Source: Larix sibirica (lineage: Eukaryota > Streptophyta > Pinopsida > Pinales > Pinaceae). From it: a stretch of DNA of 10,281 nt. The stretch is taken from positions 50,927 to 61,207 of the forward strand of contig NWUY0300026207.1 of assembly GCA_004151065.3 (NCBI GenBank), given 5' to 3'. Positions 1 to 8,179 of the stretch are shown here, piece by piece. Both the position numbers and the translations under genes were made by a program. Positions within the stretch are counted from its first letter, which is position 1; every line of letters starts with the position of its first letter. The notes under the pieces were generated by a model. It was not told the origin of the DNA. It did no database searches and saw only the letters and a program-made list of their open reading frames with translations.

Positions 1-31
1 TCAACCACTTGAGCTAACCCATCGGGCTAAC
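1..31 (-). other. tRNA-like A-box sequence at window edge (possible SINE head)
   Basis: Read on the minus strand, this edge ends in GGGTTAGCTCAAGTGGTTGA, which resembles the D-arm and internal A box of a tRNA (TRGCnnArnnGG type). The rest would lie outside the window, so no B box or cloverleaf can be checked. It could be the 5' head of a tRNA-derived SINE, a tRNA relic, or chance. It directly follows a short TA run at about 32-42. Confidence 0.25.
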
Positions 32-144
32 AATATATATATGTGTGGATAATGGTTAACGTCCACTAAGGCCAACTTTGGTTTATCAGACTTTAAGAAG
101 AAATAAATATATTACTTGGTTTGCTATAAAATTTTATCCCTGTG

Positions 145-194
145 CTAAAAAAGCTTAGAAAGAAGCATATTGAGGTCCCCATGGTTTTCACAAG
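145..194 (-). pseudogene. Possible Ty3/gypsy integrase scrap beyond the LINE 3' end
   Basis: Just past the LINE poly(A), the minus strand reads LVKTMGTSICFF in one frame. The spacing is reminiscent of the integrase segment that follows the second catalytic Asp block, where a short L-x-K-x-M-x-T pattern is common in plant Ty3 elements. If so, this is the other side of the integrase split by the LINE. The match covers only about a dozen residues. The sequence further left (1-144) does not continue any integrase pattern I can see, so chance similarity is quite possible. Confidence 0.2.
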
Positions 195-204
195 TTTTTT
201 TTTT
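195..204 (-). repeat. LINE poly(A) tail
   Basis: A run of ten T on the plus strand is A10 on the minus strand, directly after a 3' UTR end that reads TTCTTATTAATATAATC then TTTCCTTAC. Plant LINE 3' ends often have this composition just before their A tail. It marks the 3' terminus of the element. Confidence 0.75.
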
Positions 205-504
205 GTAAGGAAAGATTATATTAATAAGAAGCGAAATTACATATCAGCGGTAACATGCATCCAACCATGGTCTGTCATAGACAAAAATCCCATATCCTCC
301 CAAAACATACTAACTTTACATAACATATAACCATTTTTCCCCACTATATACCCCAAAACCACATCACAAGTAAGGAAAAACCAGTCTATACTATTATAAC
401 ACCCCCCACAAACAGCATACCCTCAACACTTAATCCCATAATTTGACGGAAACACAAGAAGCTGCATAATCAAAATCCAAACCATGACAAGAAGCCCCCC
501 AGAC
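205..504 (-). other. LINE 3' untranslated region
   Basis: About 300 bases lie between the last open frame, which ends with TGA at 505, and the poly(A) run. All frames are interrupted. On the minus strand the sequence is T- and G-rich and ends in a TTCTTATTAATATAATC stretch before the A tail. I see no gene, promoter or other repeat here. The small plus-strand open frame at 142-330 runs across the element boundary and has no coding character. Confidence 0.65.
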
Positions 505-1491
505 TCAGAAGTTGCACAGAAGGACATAATAATCTTGAAAGGTGTCGGGAGAAACATGCGCAGTATTAGCAGTCGACGCAATAGGAGGAACTAGAACCTG
601 GATCCCCAAGGCCTTCGTTATAGCATCAATATCGGTGTGCATCACTCGGTATTTTGCGTGATGCTCCTTCCAATTCTGGACTAGAACCTCCTCGCCCTCC
701 TCCTTCTTCTGACGCTCCCACATAACCTGCCCCATTAGGTTCTTCATCACCTAATACAAGGCCAGAGTACGTTTGTATAACCGCAGCCGAGCCACGTTGT
801 TGCTTGGGTCCATGACCCAATCCTCTAGCGTCTTTCTCTCCCACTTCAACTGCTCATCATTAAGCTCATCCCATAAGCTCGCATCCATTTGCTCGAGCTT
901 AGCCTAGATTTCTAAAGGAAGGCCCAACTTGAAGACATGGGCTTCCATGGCAGCTTGTTTTTGAGCCCTTGTGATATTATGACCCCTTGCCGAAGCCTTC
1001 CCTTTGAGCATCCTCCGATGAGGAGGCTTACTTCCCCCTAAACCCTCCTTTGCAGTCTGCATCCTTAACCAAATCGTTAGCGGGCTCCTTCTCTTCAGTA
1101 GGATAGACACAGTCTGCATGCAGAGAAGAAGGGAGATACGTTGAGGAAAATGGCCACCTTTTCGGGACTTAAATAGTAGGTTTCCATTATCCCTCATGAT
1201 GGTCATCGAGACTTTGCTTATGTCATCCGCATGTACCATACTTCCCCTTAGATATTTGCCCTTAAGTTCACAAGATCCTCCACCTTTGGATCTCATAACT
1301 CCCCATACGGACATCCTCCTCCAACATAATGTCAAGAGGTTGACAATAATTACATTTAAATGCTTATGAATCGTCCCCGTGCCGACCCACCTGTCACACC
1401 TTCTAGGTAGTGTGACATCTCTATGATCAGAAGGCCACCTATTAATTGTTCTCATGAACATGCATGCTGGCCTTTCCTTGACACAACACAT
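505..1491 (-). pseudogene. Unrecognised degenerate ORF between LINE RNase H and 3' UTR (ORF3-like)
   Basis: One minus-strand frame stays open for about 329 codons, broken only by TAG at 904-906 and TAG at 751-753, and closes with TGA at 505. Random sequence would be expected to hold roughly fifteen stops. The part from about 1080 to 505 looks most protein-like. It has a basic stretch (HRRMLKGKASARGHNITRAQ), then an acidic, Glu/Lys/Trp-rich helical stretch (LWDELNDEQLKWERK, WERQKKEEGEEV), then a hydrophobic stretch around ALGIQVLVPP. Between about 1080 and 1491 the true frame is less certain: another frame there reads FKCNYC and a Glu-rich segment. It overlaps the predicted ORF2 end by about 50 bases and lies directly before the 3' UTR, so it appears to belong to the LINE. 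I recognise no family. It could be an ORF2 C-terminal extension, a separate ORF, or a captured host gene fragment. Confidence 0.55.
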
Positions 1492-1570
1492 CCAAGTTGT
1501 GCAGGGCCTCGCATTGCCCTTTCAATGTCTTGTCACTTAAATATACCAGAGTACCTTTCATGAATGGCCT

Positions 1571-2005
1571 TCAATCTTGGGAACCTTTGTTCGCTAGCAG
1601 GTCCACCACCCGATTCCCTTTCCTCAAAATGTGGCAGAAAGAGTAGTTCCGTGTGTCCAGAAGGAGGCCCGCCATACGTTCAAGCCTATGACCCAACCGC
1701 CAGTTGGAAGACACCTTGGAGTAGGGGGTTCCATTTTGCATGCATTTCGTCACCTCCAAGATTACCTTTGAGTCTCCCTCCACAACAAGAGGAAACCAAT
1801 TCCTTCAGTGCACAATGCGCAGGCCATGGATCATTCCCTCAAGTTCTGCAGCATTGTTGGTCTCGAACCTGATATGGCCCAAGTAGATGCACATAATGTT
1901 CCCATCATGGTCTCTGAAAATACTACCAAACCCTGCCTTCCTAGGATTTCCTTTGGAGACTTCGTCGAAATTAAGTTTGAGAAGACCCCTAGGCGGAGCC
2001 GTCCA
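1571..2005 (-). pseudogene. LINE RNase H domain
   Basis: RNase H degrades the RNA strand of the RNA-DNA hybrid formed during retrotransposition. From W at 2005 the translation runs WTAPPRGLLKLNFDE, then SKGNPRKAG, the classic first strands. The four acidic residues are all visible: Asp in LNFD (1966-1964), Glu in NNAAELEG (1846-1844), Asp in EGDSK (1774-1772) and Asp in NRVVDLLAN (1603-1601). The late His is in the FCHILRKGN stretch. One in-frame TGA at 1805-1807 separates the first two acidic residues from the last two; the frame is otherwise unbroken. The Gly that usually follows the first Asp is Glu here. The domain is at the ORF2 C-terminus, as in a known subset of plant L1 elements. Confidence 0.9.
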
Positions 2006-2308
2006 TCTCTCTAGGATAGATACCCCCTTGCGCAAAGTCAATTGAATGCCATAACACAACAGGGGGCCTAAAATCCCCCACGCCTGCAATATCAAGGCCT
2101 CAACCCCCTGCGCCTTCCAGTCCTCCCCTGTCCAAGGCTTCAAGCAAATCATTTCCAACATCCTTTCTTTTATAATGGTCCAGACGTGGTCAACAGTGTT
2201 AGACTTTCCCTGGAATATTCTAGCATTCCATTCTCTCCATACTTCCCAGACAACAAATCCAAGAAAGATCTGCCACAAGCGGTTGGCGATGGGATTCTAA
2301 AATGGATT

Positions 2309-3246
2309 TTATGGCCATTCACTAATGGTTAAATGAGGGTTACCCCAGCTCTGGCTTGACCCACAGAAGGCAACAACACCATTATCCCAAAGATCCGAGG
2401 AGAAAGAGCACTTGTCCAGAAGGTGATCCACGTCTTCTTCGGCGTTCTTGCACAAGCAACAATGATAAGGTCCTCGAAGCCCCCTTTTCATGAGATTATC
2501 ACTTGTTAAAATGCAACGTTTAATCAGAAGGCATAGAAAGGTCAAGATCTTTGGCCATAATTGGGCTTTCCAGAGTTTTTTCCGCACCGCTTCTTGAGGA
2601 GGTTGATTAAACCCAGTTCATATTTCGTATGCTTCTTTCATAGTGAATACTGGGGAATAACCCCACCTCAACTTATCCTCCTCGTCATGAATTCGAATTT
2701 GTCTGTCTTGAAGAACTTTCCTAGTGAGGGAAGACTCTGCTTGGGTCCCCATCTTATCCCACCATTCTTGGTTAGCTCATTCAAGGATTTCATCGATAGT
2801 GGCTCCCTCCTTCCATAAGTCTTTAACTTTTCATTTATTATAGGCCTCACAAGCTTGTTGGAGCATGGGAGCATCTAGAGCTTTCTGCAATTTTGGCATT
2901 TGTTGACAAGAGTCTCCCCAGAAGTAAGTCGACTCGCCATTTCTGATCTCCCAAAAGCTATGATCTTGAACAAGAATTATCATCATGTTGGTTGAATTCC
3001 AGATATGAGAACCAAGTTTATTTTCCGCATAGCGAACAAGGTCCCTTTTATCCCATCCCGTAACATACTTGCTGTGCCATAACTTCTCCCATGGTTCTAG
3101 GTCATGGGTGACCCACCTCCACCACACTTTGGCTCTGTAGACCAAATTGATTTTTTCCAGATCCCTGAGCCCCAAACCCCCGTTCTCTTTCAGCACACAT
3201 ACAACTTCCCAAATTATCAAGGCCCATTTACGTTATTCCCTGGCCC
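2309..3246 (-). pseudogene. LINE ORF2 post-RT region with zf-RVT zinc motif
   Basis: This part links the reverse transcriptase to RNase H. It opens with IIWEVVCVLKENGGLGLRD and continues with KLGSHIW, a FWEIRNGEST stretch and FWGDSCQQMPKL, all standard in plant LINE ORF2. The zinc motif reads CCLC, then 8 residues, HLLDKC (Cys 2461, Cys 2452, His 2425, Cys 2410; codon starts on the minus strand). This matches the C-x2-C-x8-H-x4-C zf-RVT pattern. It is preceded by LWKAQLWPKI and SDNLMKRG, as expected. In-frame stops at 2831, about 2788 and about 2614 break it, and TAA at 2309 closes this block. The frame then continues into the RNase H part. The zinc region is thought to help RNA or DNA binding. 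Confidence 0.87.
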
Positions 3247-3559
3247 CGCTCCCTTAGGAATTTTCTCTAAAGGTTTTGTATTTCTTTCAGAACGACATTA
3301 GTAGTAGCCAATGCCGAAAACAAATAAACCGACATAGCTTGGAGGACTAATTTAACCAAAACCCAACAACCTGCTAAGTTAAGAGGTTGGAAGGTCCAAC
3401 CGGACAGTCTTTTCTTCATTCTATCCAGGAGTTCCATCCATGACCCTTTTCATACAATTGAGTCACCAAGTGGGCATCCCAAGTATTTAGATGGAAGGGG
3501 TCTCTCTTGAAATCCCAGTATGCAACAGATGTTATGTTTGGTGACCCGCGGGGTGTTGA

Positions 3560-4500
3560 AAAAGAAGATCTGTGACTTTCTCTCGTTGACTTTAAGGCTC
3601 GATGCTGCCTAAAACCTTTTGAGACAACTCTTAATGGCTCTTGCCTCTTGGCTTAATGATGTCGCATGAGCATGGTATCATCCACAAATTGTTGATTGGA
3701 TTGTCGGTTAGCATGAGGGTGAACTATCATACCACGTAATTCATGGTTTGTCTGCAGAGCCTTAATTGTTCAACCCAATCCTTCCGCCATTAGCACAGAG
3801 AGAAAAGGGGATAAAAGGTCCCCTTTCCTGATACCCATAAAGGGATTGATAAGGCTAGCCGGGGCACCATTTACCATAATGGAAAAGAAGCCCAAGGATA
3901 TAAGATTCATTACCCAACGAATCCACTCCGCCCAGAACCCAAAGGATTTTAACATTTATATGATATACTTCCAGTTGAGCTTATCATAAGCTTTAGCAAT
4001 GTCCAGTTTTAGCAGCATGCTCGGAATTTTGGTCGTTTTTAAGGAGTGAATTACTTCACGAACCAGGATGATAACATCCATGATTTGTCATCCTTCCACA
4101 AATCCTGACTATTCCGGGGAGAACAGAGAGGGGAGGATAGGTTTTAGTATGTTGTATATCACCTTCATAATGATTTTAAGGATAACATTGCACAAAGATA
4201 TCAATCTAAACATTCCTGGGGAATCTGCCCCCTTTGCCTTAAGGATGAGAGTAATAAAGGTAGCACTGAAGGCACTGAGAATGTTATGTGTATGTCTAGA
4301 GTCTTCCACTATCTTCCAAACTTCTTGCTTGACCAAATCCCAAAAGTGATGGAAGAAGTTGACTGTAAACCCATTCGACCCTTGAGATTTTCCATCCTCC
4401 ATTTGCTTGACCGTTTCCTCCCCTTATGTCATCAAAATTGGTTTTATTAGAAGATCGTTCTGAGCATTAGCAACCAGAGAAGGAATAAATTGGGTTATCT
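3560..4500 (-). pseudogene. LINE reverse transcriptase domain
   Basis: The RT polymerises cDNA at the nicked target. A single frame covers nearly all of it. It starts with MEDGKSQGSNGFTVNFFHHFW (GF-T-FF-W block), then ATFITLILKAKGA and FRLISLCNVILKI. Motif A is MLLKLDIAKAYD, with the catalytic Asp at 4003-4001. GIRKGDLLSPF follows, then QQFVDDTM, where the FxDD box at 3688-3677 keeps both Asp. In-frame stops are TAG 4109-4111, TGA 4088-4090, a TAA before MLKSFGF and a TGA after AEGLG. Two of these replace residues normally conserved as Gln and Arg in the QSGF-x-x-GR block, consistent with CAG to TAG and CGA to TGA changes. A frameshift near 3620 leads into KSQIFFFNTPR and PLNLAGCWVLVKLVLQ, the RT thumb side. 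Confidence 0.92.
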
Positions 4501-4547
4501 GGTCAAAATATCCCCTTGTCTGTCCTATCGGGGCTCCTCCATGATGT

Positions 4548-5052
4548 CTTAGAAAAAATGAATGAGCTCCCCTTTGATTTCCTCCCTAGTCTCCATCTCT
4601 TCACCATCCTCGTTTTTCAGCATGTGGATTTTGTTGAGGAAGCGGTGCTAAATCGTTGACCGGTGAAAAAATTTCGAGTTCCTCTCTCCTTGTTTAAGCC
4701 AAGTAATCCTGGATTTCTGCTTCCATAGAATTTCCTCCTGTATTTCTCTTTCCAACAGTTGAGCTATTGTGTGAGATTCTTCCTCACGAAGGTTTGATGA
4801 ATACCCTTCCCTCATTCCCTGCATTTGGATCTCTTCTAACCTTCGTTCCAGGTTCTTCTTATCAAAGAAAATGTTTCCAAATACCTCTTTATTCCATTGC
4901 TTGATTCTAACTTTGAGAGACTTAAGTTTATGCTGGAACTGATACATGCTTTCTCCTTCCCCTTTTTCTGATTCAACCCACCATTGTCGTACCTTTTCCT
5001 TGAATCATGGATGGCCGAGACAAAACTGTTCAAAACAAAAAGGGTTTTTTAA
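4548..5052 (-). pseudogene. LINE ORF2 linker between endonuclease and RT
   Basis: The frame of the second half of the endonuclease continues through LKNPFCFEQFCLGHP, then VRQWWVESEKG, a long Lys/Glu-rich helical stretch (QFQHKLKSLKVRIKQWNKEVF, then LERRLEEIQ) and the very characteristic WKQKSRITWLKQGERNSKFFH before the stop at 4648. This highly charged region occurs between endonuclease and RT in plant L1 ORF2 proteins. In-frame stops occur at 5053, in the HP-x-FKEK stretch, and at 4648. The frame goes on as HRFLNKIHMLKNEDGEE and GELIHFF, with more stops, until the RT frame takes over near 4530. Confidence 0.87.
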
Positions 5053-5746
5053 CTAGGATCCTAGCCCGCTCCACATTAGACTAACAGGCCAATGATCTGA
5101 TCCCATAGAGGGAAGGACCAGAGCAGAGGGATCACTACCTAGATCCATGATCAACTCAGACATAAGGAACCGGTCCAGACAGGAGGCAATATGTCGGTCT
5201 CCACTTCTTTTATTGTTCCACATGAAAATACTATTCCCAGTGGGGATGTCTACTAGCTTCAAATCCTTAGTAGCTTCTCTGAAAAGGACATTCTCCCTTT
5301 CCGGTCGCCTCCGTCCTCCTTTCTTCTCATCTAGGGATATGATCATATTAAAGTCCCCACTAGAAACCAATGTCTATCTGCAACCCATCCCTGCAACCAA
5401 CGCAAGCATTCAACAAACCTTGCTTTCTACATGGCCAAATGGGGTCCAGAAACATTCGTGAGAACCCCCCTTATTGGAAAGCCTATCACCTGGAATTATG
5501 TGGATAAAGATCGGGATGTAGCTAGAAACCCCGTAAAAGAGACCCGATCTAGGTCCCATAGAATTCCGATCATACCAGCAAATCCTGCTGCATCAATCCC
5601 TATAGTTTCACACCCTCGCCAGGCTTTGGAGTACTTAGTTTCTTGCAAAAACATTATTGTCGGTTTTCTCTTTGCACCTTCTTCTTCATATTTCAAACTT
5701 TTTGAGGGTTTTTTAGACCCCTTATATTCCAGGTTAAAATATTCAT
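5053..5746 (-). pseudogene. LINE apurinic-type endonuclease domain
   Basis: The domain nicks target DNA to prime reverse transcription. It is spread over three frames. It opens MNILTWNIRGLKN (Asn of the WN motif), shifts near 5700 into PTIMFLQETK (catalytic Glu at 5642-5640), GIDAAGFAGMIGILWD and GPHLAM, then shifts again near 5370 into SSGDFNMI (Asp 5355-5353 and Asn). WNNKRSG, a LDRFL block (CLDRFL here, where S-R-L is usual) and GSDHWPVSL follow, with Asp-His at 5097-5092. All the hallmark residues are still encoded, but the reading frame is not continuous. A TAG at about 5494 and another in the HLAM segment also interrupt it. Confidence 0.9.
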
Positions 5747-5767
5747 TGGAAACCAAAACCCCCCAAG

Positions 5768-5857
5768 CTAGAGTCCTATGGCAGCCCTTATAGTTGGGTA
5801 TTGACTTGATTCTACTAACCTTTGTCTCGCTGTAGCAATTCGTTGAAGATTCGACTT
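5768..5857 (-). pseudogene. Possible C-terminal stub of LINE ORF1
   Basis: About 30 codons upstream of ORF2 are open in one frame (NLQRIATARQRLVESSQ, then TIRAAIGL) and end at TAG 5768-5770, 21 bases before the ORF2 ATG. Plant LINE ORF1 usually ends shortly before ORF2, so this may be the last part of ORF1 after 5' truncation. It shows no zinc knuckle or other motif, and its boundary with the integrase on the right is not sharp. Leader or filler sequence is an equal possibility. Confidence 0.3.
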
Positions 5858-5871
5858 CCTTCATGGATTCT

Positions 5872-6464
5872 CTCCCACCTTGGTATATCTATTCGAAAAG
5901 ATGCTCCTTGGTATCTCAAAGTGCACCCAAACCTTTTCAAAGAACATGTTTGTTGCATTTTGTACCTCGATGGTATGCTTACACAAAACAAAAATGCACA
6001 TATTGTTAAACCTATCAACTATCACAAACAAATAGTCACGTCCCTTCCTTGTTCCTGACAAACCAACCACAAAATCCATGGTGATACTCTTAATTAGTCT
6101 AGTAGGTTTTGGTAAAGGATCGTATAAACCTTGCTTTCTATTACGAGGTTTGTTGGCACAACAAAGTATGCATCCTCTAATAAACATAGCTACATATCTG
6201 TATCTTTTGGCTTGCTAGACATAAGTTGGAAACTACCATCCCAACACCCAAATGAACTACAATTTTGGAGGTGTGAGCCTCTGTGATAAGTTGCAATCTT
6301 TCACCTTTAGGAACACACAACTTGTCTAGCTTGTAGAACAACCCATCATGCAGGTGATAATAAACGTTACTTTTACCTTCCTCCACTTGAACTTGACCTT
6401 GTACTTGTTGAAACACATTTTTTAAAATCCTCGTCTTTTGTGTATGCCTCTTTGTATGCATCAT
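5872..6464 (-). pseudogene. Ty3/gypsy integrase, truncated
   Basis: Integrase inserts the cDNA into the host genome. The first block, from 6464, has VEEGKSNVYYHL, DGLFYKLDKLCVPKGERLQL and EAHTSKIVVHLGVG, giving the two His (codons starting 6275 and 6254) of the HHCC zinc finger. A frameshift follows, then GCILCCANK supplies the two Cys, then RKQGLYDPLP and SITMDFVVGL with the first catalytic Asp (6076-6074). YLFVIVDRFNNM and FFEKVWVHFEIPRSI follow. The second catalytic Asp of the S-D-R block is Asn here (5893-5891). Homology fades at about 5872 and the third catalytic residue (Glu) is absent from this side. The truncation coincides with the LINE 5' region. Confidence 0.88.
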
Positions 6465-6890
6465 GGGTGAAAGGCTCCATGTGCATAAGGGTTCCCAAAG
6501 TTGTGATCTTGGATGTGGGTGGCCTTGGAAGCATGTCTACCAACTTATTAGTGCTAATCCTTCTTATATTTGATGATTATATGAAGCTTCTATAAAAAAA
6601 ACCCATCCACTTGTAGTGTTTAGTTTACTAAAGCTTACTTTGAGCTTGCAAATATTGCAATCGTTGGTGATCGATGAGCATAATGGTCTCCTTGCCCACC
6701 AGATAGTGCTTCAAATTCTTAATAGCTTGAACCAAGTCATAGAGTTTCTTATCATGTGCAGAGTAGTTTAGGACTCCATCGTGAAACATTTTAGAATGAT
6801 AGCTTGTTGACTTACCACCTTGCATCAAGACCACTTCCATAACATGTCCTCTTGCATCTGTCTCCACTTTGAGAGACTTCTGTCAATTGG
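6465..6890 (-). pseudogene. Ty3/gypsy RNase H and RNase H-integrase linker
   Basis: This domain removes genomic RNA from the hybrid. The block from 6867 reads ETDARGHVMEVVLMQGG, with the first Asp at 6858-6856, then HSKMFHDGVLNYSAHDKKL. There the family's catalytic Glu after Asp-Lys is Lys (6747-6745). KHYLVGKETIMLIDHQ follows and keeps the late Asp. After a stop at 6628 another frame carries KHYKWMGF and then TNKLVDMLPRPPTSKI and MHMEPFTHDAYKEAYT, the usual tether into integrase. The Glu-to-Lys change alone should abolish activity. Confidence 0.87.
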
Positions 6891-8075
6891 GTAATGAAAG
6901 AACTATTGCTTTACTAATCTTTCATTTCAATGCTTTAAAATATTTGTGTTGATTCTTTCCCCACTATAAGCTCTTGCCTCTAGTTGTTATGGCATGGAGT
7001 GGCGCGACATAGCTAAAAATGATGTTATAAACTTCCACAAGTATTGTTCTACCCCAACAAAGCTCCTAACCTTAGTGACATTGGTAGGATTTGGCCACTT
7101 CTTGGTGGCGTCCATATTCACAAAATATATCTTGAGTTCCCTTCCACCAATCAAATAGCCTAAATACATCACTGATTGTTGGGAAAATCCACATTTCTTA
7201 AGGTTTTCCAATAGTTGATGTTTTTTTCATGTCTCTGGCACCTGAAAGAGATGTGAGATATGCTCTTCCTAGGTGAGATATAAAGAAATATATCATCTAA
7301 GTTTATTGTTGCAAATTAATATAGAAAGGAACATAATACATCATTCATCAAACACATAAAACACAACTAGTGCATTACACAAACCAAAAGGCATTACTAG
7401 CCATTCATATAAACATTGCTTTGTCTTGAAGGTAGTCTTCCAAGTGTCTTATTCTTTAAATCATACTTAGTGGTATCCCAATTTGAGATCCAACTTGGTG
7501 AAGTACTTGGCATGGCAACTAATCTAGCAAGTCATCGATCTTGGGCAGAATGTATCGATTCTTGAGGGTGATATTATTCGAAGCTTTGTAGTCAATACAT
7601 AGTCTCCACATCCCATTCTCCTTGGGTACTATGATTGTAGTTGACCCACAAGGTGAGGTACTTGGTCAAATTGTTCCTTGCTTCAACAACTCTTGCAACT
7701 ATTTCTTCACATCATTTGCCTCCAAGATCGATTGTCTATACAACCCAATGTTTGCCAATGGGGAGTCAATACACATTCTCCAAGTCCCATCCTCCTTGGG
7801 TACTATGACGATAGGTGACCCACAAGGTTAGGTACTTTGTTGAATTTCTCCTTGATTAAACAACTCTTGCAACTATTTATTCACATCATTTTCTTCCAAG
7901 ATCGACTGTCTATACAACCTAGTGTTTGGCAATGGGGAGTCAAGCAACAATTGTATTCACCTCTTAGGTGGTAACCCTTTGGGATCCTATAACACTTATT
8001 TATACACCCACAACAAATCCACAATTGATGTTTTTTCTCTTTAGTGCATCCCTCTAGAGATGCCTTTACCTTTAC
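6891..8075 (-). pseudogene. Ty3/gypsy reverse transcriptase with internal duplication
   Basis: The N-terminal side is recognised by KVKASLEGCTKEKKHQL near 8050, then LYRQSILE and IVIVPKEDGTWRMCID (fingers). Next come NITLKNRYILPKIDDLL and YFTKLDLKLGYH, which is motif A with its Asp. A frameshift leads to [13 protein letters not shown]-like sequence in mixed frames. Motif C reads NLDDIF at 7303-7292, so both Asp remain but the Tyr of the YxDD box is Asn. The connection to RNase H is ENLKKCGFSQQSVMYLGYLIGG, WPNPTNVTKVRSFVG and LHAITTRGKS. Stops include TAG at 7699-7701 and 7873-7875 and TGA at 7666-7668. A 174-bp segment encoding the fingers is present twice in tandem, which is not a family feature. 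Confidence 0.9.
7591..7943 (-). repeat. 174-bp in-frame tandem duplication inside Ty3 RT
   Basis: Two adjacent copies (about 7591-7764 and 7765-7938) align at a constant offset of 174 bases with no indels that I can see. By eye about 24 positions differ. The unit encodes 58 codons, from the LYRQS region to CID, so the frame is kept. A short GTCAA occurs at 7591, 7765 and 7939 at the edges of the units, as expected for slippage or recombination between short repeats. Both copies carry TAG at the same codon. Confidence 0.92.
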
Positions 8076-8179
8076 AGATTCATCGCGTGGCCAATTCTAT
8101 CTTAAGAAGAGTAAAACAAACTTCCTACTTGAACTTATCAATTTATTTAATGGGTTAGAAATTACCAGAGAGATCTTGG

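Larger units (their letters stand above)
1442..5746 (-). pseudogene. LINE ORF2 (endonuclease - reverse transcriptase - RNase H), broken
   Basis: ORF2 encodes the whole replication enzyme of an L1-type LINE. I place the start at the ATG at 5746-5744, because the translation opens MNILTWNIRG, the usual first strand of the endonuclease with its catalytic Asn. The frame is lost within about 20 codons at an A-rich stretch. The order is endonuclease (5746-5053), linker (5052 to about 4548), reverse transcriptase (about 4500-3560), the RT-to-zinc region with GGLGLRDLEK and zf-RVT (about 3246-2309), then RNase H (2005-1571). Without its stops the frame would end at TAA 1442-1444, giving about 1430 codons, a reasonable length for RNase H-bearing plant LINEs. 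Frameshifts lie near 5700, 5370, 4530, 3620 and 3250. From 3246 to 1442 a single frame holds with only point stops (TGA 2831, TAA 2309, TGA 1805, TGA 1571 among them). Confidence 0.92.
195..5857 (-). mobile_element. L1-type plant LINE, 5'-truncated and degenerate
   Basis: This is a non-LTR retrotransposon that copies itself by target-primed reverse transcription using its own endonuclease and reverse transcriptase. On the minus strand it shows, in order, a possible ORF1 tail, ORF2 (endonuclease, RT, zf-RVT, RNase H), a further degenerate reading frame, a 3' UTR and an A10 tail. The C-terminal RNase H domain is typical of a subset of plant L1 elements. ORF1 is essentially missing, which fits the usual 5' truncation of LINE copies. 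The right boundary is approximate: integrase-like sequence is recognisable down to about 5872 and ORF2 starts at 5746. Reading-frame shifts and stops make it non-autonomous. The right flank is Ty3/gypsy integrase, so it probably inserted into that older element. Confidence 0.93.

Noticed and set aside
32-42. Short TA run as a microsatellite.
   Set aside because: It is only about eleven bases long and common in AT-rich plant DNA.
176-191. Clear target-site duplication with 5857-5872.
   Set aside because: Only about 10 of 16 positions agree and a gap is needed; too weak for a feature, so kept only as a candidate in a finding.
2561-2818. Plus-strand frame of 85 codons starting at an ATG.
   Set aside because: It is the complement of the LINE region between RT and zf-RVT, which reads sensibly in one minus-strand frame.
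5431-5793. Plus-strand open frame of 120 codons.
   Set aside because: It is antisense to the LINE endonuclease, whose motifs are clear on the minus strand.
7591-7943. CRISPR-like repeat arrangement.
   Set aside because: There are only two long adjacent units without spacers, and both encode the RT fingers.
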